DNA of 42,783 bases from Acidobacteriota bacterium (GTDB lineage Bacteria; Acidobacteriota; Thermoanaerobaculia; Multivoradales; JAHEKO01): positions 1-42,783 of the forward strand of contig JAJCXP010000246.1 of assembly GCA_029263375.1 (NCBI GenBank), given 5' to 3'. Below the pieces are notes generated by a model. The model worked only from the letters and a program-made list of their open reading frames with translations. It was not told where the DNA came from and made no database searches. The position numbers were made by a program, and so were the translations under genes. Each line of letters starts with the position of its first letter. Within the stretch, counting starts at the first letter, position 1. This document shows, piece after piece, positions 1 through 8,781 of this stretch.

Positions 1-3000
1 GGCGGGCGGGCAGAATGTCCGACTCCCACAACCCGGCCGGTAGCGAGACGCAGAACAGTGACTCGAACGCCTGTTGAAGGTCGCTCAGACCGGCGCCGGT
101 CGCCCCGAGGCGATGCTGTGCCGCAAGGTGAAGAGGGAGAGCGTCGAGCGGCAGCGCCTGGAACACGGGCCGCGCCTCCGAGCGCATCAGTCTGAGCAGC
201 CGCTCGAGGTTCTCGGTATCGCACAGCTCGAGCGCTGACTCGTCGCCGCCGAAACGGTCGATCACCAGGCGCTCGTCCTCCACCAGACCCGACAGGGCCT
301 CATCGATGCGCCCCGGAGCGACTCCGAACGCCTCGATCACGTGCGCGCGAGAGACCGGTCCGTAGGAGCGCAACCACTCCGCCAGCAGCTCGGTGAGCGG
401 GTCGTCGTCCGTCTCGCCGTCCTGTCGATCGGCAGCGCCGGGCAGGGCACCGAAGCTCGGCTCCGCCACCACGGCGATCGGCACCATCTCGACCTGTTCG
501 AACTCGGGGGCCAGGGCGGTGCGCAACCGCGGCAGGCTCTCGAGCGCAACGATGCGCTCCGGACCCGCCGGATCCACCAACCGCACCAGCTTGTTCTCGA
601 GCTCGGCCAGAAGCTCATCGGTCGACGCCCCTTCGAGCTCGCACTCGACCGCCGTCAACAGCTCGCGCCACTCGCTCTCGACCAGGATGATTCGCTCACG
701 TACCCAGTCGAGAACCTCGGTCGCGGTCCGCGGTGCGTACCCGGCGTAGGTCCGGTGTAGCTTGCGCTGGAAGCGATCGCGCAGATCGATCGGGATCTCG
801 GGCCTCAAGCTCGACGAGAACACCAGCTCTTTCAGCAGGTCGCCCCGGAGCGCCGAGCCGCCGCCCTCCGGCACGTCGTCCTCGTACATCAGCCGGTTGG
901 TCTGCTTCCAGATCAGATTCGCCGCGAACGGCGACGGCACCGCCGTGCGGGTCTCGCTGACCGCCATCTCCTCGCGAGCCAGCTCGTCGAGGACCGTGCG
1001 CAGCCCTTCGAGGTCAAACTCGTCCTGAAGACAGGTTCGCCAGGTCTCGAGCAGGATCGGAAAATCTTCGTAGCCGGACACCGACTCGAGCAGCTTCTTG
1101 GCGCGCTGGCGGTTCAGCCATAGGGGCACCCGGTGGCGAAATCCGGACCGCGGCAGCAGCAGGGCGCGACCGGCGTTCTCGCGAAATCGGGCGCCGAAGA
1201 ATCCGGTGGACTCGAGCTTCTCCCGCAGCAGCGTCTCGACGTTGTCGGCGCGGACCAGGCTGAGCAGCTCGGGAGGGTCGAAGTCGAGCGGCAGCTCGAC
1301 CATCAGGCAATCGTTCTCGCTCTCGATCTGAAGCGGAACGCCGAAGCGCTTGCGCCACGCGACTTCGAGCGCCATCGCCAGCGGCCCGTTGACCCGCCCG
1401 CCCCAGAGCGTGTGGAAGATCACCCGACGGTGGCCCTCGGCGGCTTCCTGCTCCGTCAGCTGCTCGATCAGCAGATGCCGCCGGTGCGGCAGCCCGCGCT
1501 CGGTCGCCGCGCGCTGGCGAGCCAGCAGATCGACCAGCTGCACCGCCGCTTCGTCCTCCATGCGGTACTCCGTCCGGAGTACCTCTCCCAACGCCTCGCT
1601 CTCGCCGGTGTCCAGGAAGCGGTCGGCGCGCTCCAGGAACCGTCCGACCCGCTCGGAGAGGAAAAAGCCGCGGCTGCGCTCTTCAGCGCGCCAGAACGGC
1701 GCCATCGCGGCACCGCCGTGCGAGGGCCCGACCATCACGTCGTTGTTGGTGATGCGGGTGATGCGCCAGCTCTGCGCGCCGAGCGAGAACGAATCGCCGA
1801 GCGAACGCTCCCAGACGAACTCCTCATCGAGCTCACCGAGCTTGGCCATGCTCTCCTGATGGCGCAGGTGGAAGTAGCCGCGATCCGGGATCGTGCCGCC
1901 CGACAGGTAGACCAGGCGCGCCGCGCCGCGTCGCGCGCGCACAGTGTTGTCGATCCGATCGAGCGACACGCGCGGGAAGAGCTCGCGCACGCGGCTGTCG
2001 GCGTAGCGACCGGCCAGCATTTCGAGCACCAGCTCGTACTGGCGACGCTTGAGCTCGCGATAGGGATAGCTGGTGCGTAGAAAATCGTAGAGCCGGTCGA
2101 TGTCCCAGCTCTCCGCGGCGGTCATCGACAGGATCACCTGAGCCAGCACATCGAGTGCGCCGGTCACCGGCGCAACCTCTTCGATCTCTTGCTCGATGAT
2201 GCCGGCGGCGACCACCGCGGACTCGATCAGATCGCGCCCGAAGATCGGGAACAGGCGTCCGCGGCTGACCTCGCCGACGCCGTGACCGGCTCGGCCGATG
2301 CGCTGCACCGCCGACGCCAGGGTCGGCGGCGTCTGGATCAGGATCACCTCGTCCAGCGACCCGATGTCGATCCCGAGCTCGAGCGAGTTGGTCGATACGA
2401 TCGCCGACAGCCGGCCCTCCTTGAGCCGCCTCTCGACCACCGCGCGCAGCTCGCGCGAGAGCGAGCCGTGGTGCGAATAGGCAAGCTCTGCCGGCTCGTT
2501 CTCGTTCAGGAGCCGGGTGACCTTCTCGGTCGTGCGCCGACTGTTGGCAAACAGCAGCGTCGAACGGTTGGCGCCGATCCGGAGCTTGAACTCGGCGACC
2601 AGGGCGTCCCAGGGCGATTGCGGCTGAGCCGCGGAGCGTCGGGGCGCGGCTCGACCGCCGCCGTCAGCGCCGGGCTCGCGCCCTTCGCCTGCTCGTGCGC
2701 CATCGTCCGACGCGCGGCCCAGCGCGTCGGGCAGCTTCGTGCCTGGCGCGACACAGACCCGGATGTCGTACTCCTTGCCAGCGCTCGAGCGGATGACCTT
2801 GACGGGTCGCGGCCGGTAGCCCACCGTCTCGCCGCTGCCGGTCAGCTCGAACCCACCGACGAAGCGCGCGATGCGCTCCGGCGGCCGGATCGTCGCCGAG
2901 AGCGCGATGCGCTGAAACTCCCCGGCGAGCGGCACCAACCGATCGACCGCCGTGATCAGATGCGTGCCGCGCTTCGAGCCGGCGACCGCGTGGATCTCGT

Positions 3001-3514
3001 CGAGGATCACACACTCGATACCGCCCAGAATCGAGCGCCCACCGTTCGAAGTGAGCAGGATGTTCAAGCTCTCCGGCGTGGTGATCAGGATCTCGGGCGG
3101 TTGCCGGAGCATACGCTGGCGCTCTGAGCCTGGAGTGTCGCCACTGCGGGTCTGGACGCGGATCGGCGGCGCAGCCACGCCCGCCGCTTCGAAACGCCGC
3201 TCCAGCGCCGCCAGCGGACCGAGCAGGTTGCGCCGAATGTCGTTGTTGAGCGCCCGCAGCGGCGAGATGTAGAGCACCCGCAGCCGTCCTGGGCTCCAGC
3301 CGCCGGTCATGAGCTGATGGATCGACCAGAGAAACGCGGTGAGGGTCTTGCCGCTGCCGGTCGGGGCCGACACCAGCACGCTCTCGCCGCGCGCGATCGC
3401 CGGCCAGGCAAGCACCTGCACATCGGTCGGCACGCCGATCTCCTCGGCGAACCACTCGCCGATCAGGGGGTGGAAGGTCTCGAGGACCCTCGCAGGCCGG
3501 GCGACGGTCGTCAC
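1..3514 (-). CDS. lhr: Lhr-type ATP-dependent DNA helicase (3' end outside window)
   Basis: This is a large superfamily 2 helicase of the Lhr family, which unwinds DNA or DNA/RNA hybrids and is linked to DNA repair. About 1171 codons are open with no stop to the left edge, so the C-terminus is missing; E. coli Lhr is about 1540 residues. The N-terminus carries Walker A (SAPTGSGKT, near residue 50), then TTPESL, the DEIHAVA motif II, SATIRPPE motif III and QRIGRAGH motif VI. The last visible residues (LPAGLWESDILPAR) fit the conserved Lhr C-terminal region. A Gly/Arg-rich linker of about 30 residues separates motif III from the second RecA-like lobe. The start is GTG at 3514: an in-frame TAG lies four codons upstream and no better start is seen. 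Shine-Dalgarno is weak. Long plus-strand ORFs opposite it are antisense shadows. Confidence 0.93.
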   Translation of the reverse strand, partial: MTTVARPARVLETFHPLIGEWFAEEIGVPTDVQVLAWPAIARGESVLVSAPTGSGKTLTAFLWSIHQLMTGGWSPGRLRVLYISPLRALNNDIRRNLLGPLAALERRFEAAGVAAPPIRVQTRSGDTPGSERQRMLRQPPEILITTPESLNILLTSNGGRSILGGIECVILDEIHAVAGSKRGTHLITAVDRLVPLAGEFQRIALSATIRPPERIARFVGGFELTGSGETVGYRPRPVKVIRSSAGKEYDIRVCVAPGTKLPDALGRASDDGARAGEGREPGADGGGRAAPRRSAAQPQSPWDALVAEFKLRIGANRSTLLFANSRRTTEKVTRLLNENEPAELAYSHHGSLSRELRAVVERRLKEGRLSAIVSTNSLELGIDIGSLDEVILIQTPPTLASAVQRIGRAGHGVGEVSRGRLFPIFGRDLIESAVVAAGIIEQEIEEVAPVTGALDVLAQVILSMTAAESWDIDRLYDFLRTSYPYRELKRRQYELVLEMLAGRYADSRVRELFPRVSLDRIDNTVRARRGAARLVYLSGGTIPDRGYFHLRHQESMAKLGELDEEFVWERSLGDSFSLGAQSWRITRITNNDVMVGPSHGGAAMAPFWRAEERSRGFFLSERVGRFLERADRFLDTGESEALGEVLRTEYRMEDEAAVQLVDLLARQRAATERGLPHRRHLLIEQLTEQEAAEGHRRVIFHTLWGGRVNGPLAMALEVAWRKRFGVPLQIESENDCLMVELPLDFDPPELLSLVRADNVETLLREKLESTGFFGARFRENAGRALLLPRSGFRHRVPLWLNRQRAKKLLESVSGYEDFPILLETWRTCLQDEFDLEGLRTVLDELAREEMAVSETRTAVPSPFAANLIWKQTNRLMYEDDVPEGGGSALRGDLLKELVFSSSLRPEIPIDLRDRFQRKLHRTYAGYAPRTATEVLDWVRERIILVESEWRELLTAVECELEGASTDELLAELENKLVRLVDPAGPERIVALESLPRLRTALAPEFEQVEMVPIAVVAEPSFGALPGAADRQDGETDDDPLTELLAEWLRSYGPVSRAHVIEAFGVAPGRIDEALSGLVEDERLVIDRFGGDESALELCDTENLERLLRLMRSEARPVFQALPLDALPLHLAAQHRLGATGAGLSDLQQAFESLFCVSLPAGLWESDILPAR

Positions 3515-3679
3515 CGGAGGATTCTAGTCCCAGCCGCCTCGCCCAGGATTCGGCAATCGAAGCGCGCGATCGATCGGAGCCCGCGCGACCGGGAATCGCG
3601 CCGGCCGAGAGGAGATGCCAGCTTGGCGAGCGTCTTGGCCATGGGTGCTCCACCGAAGGTAGAGTAGACCCGCGCAATC

Positions 3680-4807
3680 ATGAGTTTGCTCGACCTGTTT
3701 CGCCGCAGACGGCAACCGGCCATCTTCATCTGCTACCGCCGGTACGGGGAAGGCTCGGGCTACGGCGGCCGGGTGGCGGACAGGCTGGTGCGACACTTCG
3801 GTGCCGGTCAGTGCTTCCGGGACGTCGAGAACATCGAGGCCGGCGTCGATTTCGTCGAGAGCATCACCAGGGCGGTCGACTCCTGTGAGGTGCTGGTGGT
3901 CGTCATCGGGCCGGACTGGGCCACTCAGGAGGGCTCGGACGCCAAGCCACGGATCGAGGATCCGCAGGATTTCGTTCGTCTGGAGGTCGCGACGGCGTTG
4001 CGACGCAACATCCGGGTCGTTCCGGCCCTGGTCGGAGGCGCCCAGCTACCGACCGAAGCGCAGCTGCCCGAGGATCTCCGCGCTCTGCCGCGGCGCCAGG
4101 CCCACGAGCTGACCGATTCGCGCTGGGACTACGACACCGACCGGCTGATCGCGACGATCGAGTCGATCGGCATCAAGGGCGGACGTCCCGCCCGCCAGGA
4201 GGCGTTGCGCCGAAGGCTGCTCCTCGGCGGTGCGGTGCTGGCGACGTTGGTCGCGGTACTGCTCGGCATGTTCTTGCTCGACCGCGCCGGAAAGCAACCC
4301 CCCTCCGAATCCGCGCAGGAGGCGACCCAAGCCCCGACCGCGAGCGCGGGACCGGACTCCTCGGCGCTCGAGAAGGAGCGTCAGCGCGCGCTCGAGGCGG
4401 AGCTGGAGCTCGAGCGGCTCAAGCGACAGGCCGCCGAGAGCGAGAAGCTCCGAATGCAGGAGTCGATCAAGGCCAAGGCCGAACCGCCGCCGCCGCGCAT
4501 CCCGAACATCGCCGGCCTGTGGCAGGACGCCAACTACCCGACCAACGGCTCCGAGATCACGCAGAACGGCGACCGCTTCGACTTCAACGGCTGGGGCTAC
4601 CTGCCCAACGGCGTGCAGTTCCGGTCCGCGGGGAGCGGCTCGGTCAGCGCGCAGAGCTTCACCAGCCACTACAACATGACCTACCAGACCGGCTTCTCGT
4701 CGACCGGGAACTGCTCGGGAACCGTTTCCGCGGACGGAGCGCGAATGCAGATGAGCTGCACCGACACGATGCTCGGCACCTTTCCGATCACCTCGCTGCG
4801 CCAGTAG
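3680..4807 (+). CDS. TIR-domain membrane protein with coiled coil and C-terminal beta domain
   Basis: The protein has 375 residues. Residues about 12-150 form a TIR domain: it opens with AIFICYRRYGEGSGYGGRVA, followed by FRDVENIEAG and a VVVIGPDW strand. A conserved-looking Glu sits in DFVRLEVATAL, where TIR NADases keep their catalytic Glu. One transmembrane helix (about 180-200) follows, then an Ala/Thr/Pro-rich linker, a charged coiled coil (about 232-268), a proline run, and a roughly 95-residue polar, aromatic-rich beta domain starting IAGLWQDANY. Topology is probably TIR in the cytoplasm and the C-terminal domain outside the membrane. Bacterial TIR proteins either degrade NAD in defence or act as adaptors; I cannot tell which applies. 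No partner defence gene is adjacent. A TAGAGT box at 3660-3665 may be its -10. Confidence 0.85.
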   Translation: MSLLDLFRRRRQPAIFICYRRYGEGSGYGGRVADRLVRHFGAGQCFRDVENIEAGVDFVESITRAVDSCEVLVVVIGPDWATQEGSDAKPRIEDPQDFVRLEVATALRRNIRVVPALVGGAQLPTEAQLPEDLRALPRRQAHELTDSRWDYDTDRLIATIESIGIKGGRPARQEALRRRLLLGGAVLATLVAVLLGMFLLDRAGKQPPSESAQEATQAPTASAGPDSSALEKERQRALEAELELERLKRQAAESEKLRMQESIKAKAEPPPPRIPNIAGLWQDANYPTNGSEITQNGDRFDFNGWGYLPNGVQFRSAGSGSVSAQSFTSHYNMTYQTGFSSTGNCSGTVSADGARMQMSCTDTMLGTFPITSLRQ

Positions 4808-4900
4808 ACCCGAGCTCCAGCCACGGGTCTGAAACCGCGCGGCCATGGCGCGCATCCAAGGGGAGAACCGACTGGCGAATCTTCGGGGAGCGACCGCGTC

Positions 4901-5146
4901 ATGAAACCCGCACGACATCTGCAGATGAACAGCTTCGGGATCCGAGCCAACCACGACGGTTGGGGCGCCGAGGAGAGACGCAAACTTCTCGTCGGCATCG
5001 AGCGCGGCGTCTGGACGCTGTCGAGCGCGGCGCATCGGTTCTGCCTCGCCCAGGACGAGATCGCCAGGTGGCAGCGATTCGAATTCGACCACCGACCTCG
5101 CGCTCGCGACGAGCGCGGGGCCGAGCACTACGTCGAGCTCGTCTGA
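4901..5146 (+). CDS. Small HTH protein, DUF1153/SciP-like
   Basis: An 81-residue protein. Its central region (RRKLLVGIERGVWTLSSAAH, then RFCLAQDEIARWQRF) matches the pattern of a transposase-type or SciP-type helix-turn-helix: RRK, a Gly at the turn, an Ala-rich recognition helix, then a WQR ending. SciP in alphaproteobacteria antagonises CtrA; that role cannot be assumed here. GGGGAG lies about 13 bases before the ATG, and the stop is 7 bases before the next gene, the MscS channel, so the two are probably co-transcribed. The gene is short, so a chance ORF is possible, but the codon pattern and motif favour a real gene. Confidence 0.5.
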   Translation: MKPARHLQMNSFGIRANHDGWGAEERRKLLVGIERGVWTLSSAAHRFCLAQDEIARWQRFEFDHRPRARDERGAEHYVELV

Positions 5147-5153
5147 GAGCGCG

Positions 5154-6686
5154 ATGCTGCCCGCTGAGCCCTGGAGATCGATCGAGATCTCGATCGTCGT
5201 TCTCCTGGCGATCGTCGCCCTGCACTGGGGCCTGTGGCGACTGGCGCGGAGACTGCCGGTGCTCATCGCCCGCGGTGGCGCTCAGCGCGCGCCGCTGGTC
5301 CAGCTCCGGTGGCGGCGATCTCTCGAGCTTCTGTTCCTGCCGCTCAAAGTAGCTCTCTGGGCCGCGGGGCTCTATCTCATCGCCGAGCTCTTCCCCGTCC
5401 TGGTCGCCGCCCGCGCCGGACTTCTACGAGTTCTCCAGCTCAGCTTCACGCGGCCGCTCATCACGGCCAAGGATCGCCAGTTCTCGGCTCTCGACATTCT
5501 CCTGCTGCCGGTGGCCTTCCTCGCCCTCTGGTTGGTCGTCAGCCTGGTCACCCGGCTCTTTCGAGTCGGCGTCCTACAGGCGACGCGGCTCCAGGCGGGC
5601 GTCCAGGAGAGCCTGACCTCGGTCCTGCGTTATGCCCTCCTCCTGATCGGCGCCGTGGTGATCCTCCAGGTCTGGGGCTTCGACGCCAGTACGCTGACCG
5701 TCTTCGGCAGCCTCCTTGGAGTCGGGATCGGCTTCGGCTTGCAGAACATCGCCAACAACTTCATCTCCGGAATTCTGATCGGCGTCGAGCGCCCCATCAA
5801 GCCGGGCGACTTCGTAGAAGTCGGCGGCTACACGGGCACGGTGCAGCGCGTCGGCGGCCGGAGCACGTCGATCCGAACCCTCGATCGCGTCACGATCCTG
5901 GTACCGAACTCACGTTTCCTCGAGACCGAGGTGGTCAACTGGAGCCACGCCGACCCGATCTCGCGCATCCGTGTTCCGGTCTCGATTGCCTACGGCTCGC
6001 CGCCGATGAAGGTGCGCGTGGCGCTGCTGGGCGTCGCCCGAGGGCACGCCGAAGTGCTGTCCGATCCCTGGCCGGAAGTACAGCTCGTGAGCTTCGGGGA
6101 CAGCGCCGTCAACTATGAGCTGCTGGTCTGGACCCGCCACCCGCAGCTGCAGAATCAGCTTCGAAGCGACCTCAATCTGGCGATCCAGGGCGCGCTGGCG
6201 CGGCACGGGCTGGAGATTCCATTTCCCCAACACGATCTCCACCTGCGCTCGTCCCATCTCGACCGTCTGGTCGACCGCCTGGGGCGTTCCAGCCTCGGTG
6301 TCGACGAAGAACCGCTGGTGCCGACGTTGACCGCGGTCCATGACCCGGAATCGCTGGCGGCGCCGTCGACCGGGCGCACATGGAGCGGCGAGGAGCTCGA
6401 GGCTCTGGTCGCCCGCATGCGCGCACCGGGTGGTGTGACAATCGCCGATCGCCGCCACCTGCTCAGCTTCTTTCCGCGCTGCTTCCTGGGGTCCGACGCG
6501 GCCGAATGGCTCCAGCTCAACGAAGGAATGAGCCGGCACGAGGCTCTCGCCCTCGGCAACCAGATGCTCGAGCGCGGTCTTCTCCACCACGTGCTCGACG
6601 AACATCTGTTCGAGGATCGAGCTCTCTTCTATCGGTTCTACGCGGACGAGACGCTCGACCCGGCACAGCCGGCCATCGACGGCTGA
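5154..6686 (+). CDS. MscS-type mechanosensitive channel with C-terminal DEP domain
   Basis: A 510-residue small-conductance mechanosensitive channel. Hydrophobic helices occupy roughly residues 10-30, 58-85, 118-140 and 155-178. The pore helix and beta domain show the family hallmark GSLLGVGIGFGLQNIANNF followed by GVERPIKPGDFVEVGG and TILVPNS (about 183-255). The cytoplasmic alpha/beta domain runs to about 365. After a linker, residues about 426-500 look like a DEP domain: DRRHLLSFFPRCFLGSDAAEW, then GLLHHVLDEHLFEDRALFYRF. DEP domains usually bind membranes or partner proteins, so they may tether or gate the channel; that is inference. The ATG lies 7 bases after the stop of the small HTH gene. 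Confidence 0.9.
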   Translation: MLPAEPWRSIEISIVVLLAIVALHWGLWRLARRLPVLIARGGAQRAPLVQLRWRRSLELLFLPLKVALWAAGLYLIAELFPVLVAARAGLLRVLQLSFTRPLITAKDRQFSALDILLLPVAFLALWLVVSLVTRLFRVGVLQATRLQAGVQESLTSVLRYALLLIGAVVILQVWGFDASTLTVFGSLLGVGIGFGLQNIANNFISGILIGVERPIKPGDFVEVGGYTGTVQRVGGRSTSIRTLDRVTILVPNSRFLETEVVNWSHADPISRIRVPVSIAYGSPPMKVRVALLGVARGHAEVLSDPWPEVQLVSFGDSAVNYELLVWTRHPQLQNQLRSDLNLAIQGALARHGLEIPFPQHDLHLRSSHLDRLVDRLGRSSLGVDEEPLVPTLTAVHDPESLAAPSTGRTWSGEELEALVARMRAPGGVTIADRRHLLSFFPRCFLGSDAAEWLQLNEGMSRHEALALGNQMLERGLLHHVLDEHLFEDRALFYRFYADETLDPAQPAIDG

Positions 6687-6807
6687 GCGGCTTTCGGCGG
6701 ACAGGCCGCTGAGCTCACGCTACCGGCAACCGGGTCCAGGGGCGCCTCCGGCGAAACCGCTCCGTCAGACCGCGCATCAAAGAGTTCGTTCTGTGGAGAC
6801 ACACGCC

Positions 6808-7830
6808 ATGTCACAGATCGAGGTTCGCGTTCACTATCCACTGGCCGGCGGCCGACTCGTGCTCCGCTCGGAGGCCGACTGGCAACGGAACATCGAAGCC
6901 GACCCCGGCACCAGGGGCGGTTGCCGCTTCGACTTCTCTCTCGACCTGGATCATGAGTACCTCTACTTCAAGCCGCTCCTGATCGAAGGCGGGGAGGAGA
7001 GCTGGGCGGCCGGCGACGACTATCTGGCGATCGCGGGGTCGGGCAGGTCCCTCGACATCTATCCCTACTTCCGTCAGGACGCATCATGCAGCGCGTGCGA
7101 TCTCCGGGTCGCGGACAGAAACGGCGCCGGTGGCGAGTTCCGGTACCGCGTCTTCTACCCGCCCGGCTACGGCGAGAACACCCTCCGCCGCTATCCGGTT
7201 CTCTACATGCACGACGGCCAGAACCTCTTCTTCCAGCGGGAGGCGGTCAACGGCCACCACTGGCAGATTCCGGAGACCCTGACGCTGCTCGGCGCGATGA
7301 ACGCCATTCAGCAGGTGCTGGTCGTCGGGATCTATCCGAATCAGCGAGAGCGCGACTACACCAGCCCCGGGTACGAGGAGTACGCGGCCTTCGTCTGCGG
7401 GACCCTCAAGCCTCGGATCGACGCCGAGTACCGCACGCTTCCCGGGCCTTCGAACACCGCGGTCATGGGCTCGTCGCTCGGGGGCGTGGTCTCGTTCTAT
7501 CTGGCCTGGAGCCGGCCCGACGTCTTCGGCAAAGCGGCCTGCCTGTCGAGCACATTCGGTTGGCGCGACGACCTGCAGGAGCGCGTGACGGGCGGCGAAA
7601 CGAGCCCGGTCAAGCTCTACCTCGACAGCGGCTGGCCGAAGGACAACTACGAGGTCAATCGCAACATGCGCGATGCCCTGGTTCGCGCCGGCCTGCGCGA
7701 GGGTGTGGACCTCCTCTACCTGGCATTCCCCCAAGCACTTCACAACGAGCAGGCGTGGGCGACCCGATGTCACATCCCGCTACAGTTCCTCTTCGGCCAT
7801 AACGGTCGCAGCCTGACCGCCGGGGTCTGA
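6808..7830 (+). CDS. Esterase D/IroE-like alpha/beta hydrolase with N-terminal CBM-like domain
   Basis: A serine esterase of the putative esterase (Fes/IroE/esterase D) family, 340 residues from the ATG at 6808. I chose this ATG because GGAG sits 9 bases before it; an in-frame GTG lies at 6793. Residues about 1-85 form a beta-rich region resembling a carbohydrate-binding module (DWQRNIEADP, FDFSLDLDHEYLYFKPLL). The catalytic domain starts near FRYRVFYPPGYGENTLRRYP and YMHDGQNLFF. The nucleophile Ser lies in VMGSSLGG (GxSxG), an Asp in LYLDSGWPKD, and the His in FPQALHNEQAW. No signal peptide is apparent, so it is probably cytoplasmic. The substrate is unknown; it may be an acylated sugar or phosphate-linked ester. 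Confidence 0.85.
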   Translation: MSQIEVRVHYPLAGGRLVLRSEADWQRNIEADPGTRGGCRFDFSLDLDHEYLYFKPLLIEGGEESWAAGDDYLAIAGSGRSLDIYPYFRQDASCSACDLRVADRNGAGGEFRYRVFYPPGYGENTLRRYPVLYMHDGQNLFFQREAVNGHHWQIPETLTLLGAMNAIQQVLVVGIYPNQRERDYTSPGYEEYAAFVCGTLKPRIDAEYRTLPGPSNTAVMGSSLGGVVSFYLAWSRPDVFGKAACLSSTFGWRDDLQERVTGGETSPVKLYLDSGWPKDNYEVNRNMRDALVRAGLREGVDLLYLAFPQALHNEQAWATRCHIPLQFLFGHNGRSLTAGV

Positions 7831-7872
7831 GCGTGAGGTTTGCGTTGCGAGTTGCCGTCGTGGCGAAGGACG

Positions 7873-8685
7873 CTAGCCGATCCGCACTGCCGAGGCCTTG
7901 AGAGCCTCGTAGATCGCCAAGCTCTCGCCGACGTGTCGGCGAAACCCGCCCTCTTCCGGGAAGCTCTGAACCGCGGGCGGTTCGACCTCGGGCTCGAGCC
8001 CCGTGCTCGACAGAACGCTGCGATAGAGATGGCTGTGGTCGCCCTCGAGATTGTCGATCTCGACGGCTTCGCAGGGCTTCCAGGTGACCATCTCCTGGTC
8101 GAACTCGAGGCGAAGCGCATCGAACAGCTCGGGCAGGGTCTCGAGCGGCCGGTCGCGCAGGCTCTCCGCGGTCACGACGACGTGGTCGATGCCGTGCTCG
8201 CGGCAATACTCGATCTGGTCCCGCAACAGCTCCCAACCGGTCTCGACCAGCGGGAAGATCGGGTTGTCACCGACCTCGAGCTTCTTCTCCATGCGTGAGG
8301 CGATATTCAGACGCGGGTCGCGGATCAAGAAGACGATCGGCGCCGTCGCCAGCTCTGTCAGGAGCGGGAAGTGATCGCCCACCTGGTAGGGCATCTCTTT
8401 GACCACCAGTGCCTCCGCCTCGGGCTCCAGGGCGGTGCCGAGCTCGCTCAGGTCGAGCGGCTCGAGCAGCTTGCTCTCGACCTCGCCCAGGCTGGCGTCG
8501 CGGAAGTAGGCGATCTCGAACGGCTCGTGGCAGTAGTACCGGATCGACGGCTGCTCCCAGAATACGCGCGCCAGCGCCGTCGAGCTGCTGCGCGGTGGAC
8601 CGATGATGACGTAGACCTCGGGGTAATGGCCGCGCACGCCCGCGAGCGCACCGGTCGCGGAATCTTGTCGCTCGAGCGGGGACAT
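7873..8685 (-). CDS. Sulfotransferase family protein
   Basis: A 270-residue protein with the PAPS-binding P-loop of sulfotransferases near the N-terminus (VYVIIGPPRSSSTALARVF, about residues 22-40) and the second conserved element FLIRDPRLNIASRM in the middle, matching the 3'-phosphate-binding region. The family transfers sulfate from PAPS to a hydroxyl or amine; the acceptor is not visible. ATG at 8685 was chosen because it directly precedes the domain. Upstream codons remain open across the divergent lgt-like gene on the other strand and look like antisense shadow. No clear Shine-Dalgarno sequence is seen. The gene is divergent from the lgt-like gene, with about 96 bases between the starts. 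Confidence 0.85.
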   Translation of the reverse strand: MSPLERQDSATGALAGVRGHYPEVYVIIGPPRSSSTALARVFWEQPSIRYYCHEPFEIAYFRDASLGEVESKLLEPLDLSELGTALEPEAEALVVKEMPYQVGDHFPLLTELATAPIVFLIRDPRLNIASRMEKKLEVGDNPIFPLVETGWELLRDQIEYCREHGIDHVVVTAESLRDRPLETLPELFDALRLEFDQEMVTWKPCEAVEIDNLEGDHSHLYRSVLSSTGLEPEVEPPAVQSFPEEGGFRRHVGESLAIYEALKASAVRIG

Positions 8686-8781
8686 GTTCTGAGATCTCGC
8701 CGCCGCGGAGTTCGGACTCGCGTCCGTCCGGCTTCCAGCGGCGCTCGATGATACCTCTCGATGAGATAGCGTCCCGCTACG

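Noticed and set aside
1133-3127. Long plus-strand open frames (315 and 312 codons) opposite the Lhr helicase
   Set aside because: They are rich in Arg, Gln, Asp and Leu with no domain pattern, and lie exactly opposite a helicase with all motifs. High GC content makes such antisense frames common.
4046-5266. Minus-strand 406-codon open frame opposite the TIR and HTH genes
   Set aside because: No recognisable motif, biased composition, and it covers the ends of two better-supported genes.
6687-6713. Imperfect inverted repeat after the MscS gene as a terminator
   Set aside because: Arms of only about six bases with a long loop and no T-run; too weak to call.
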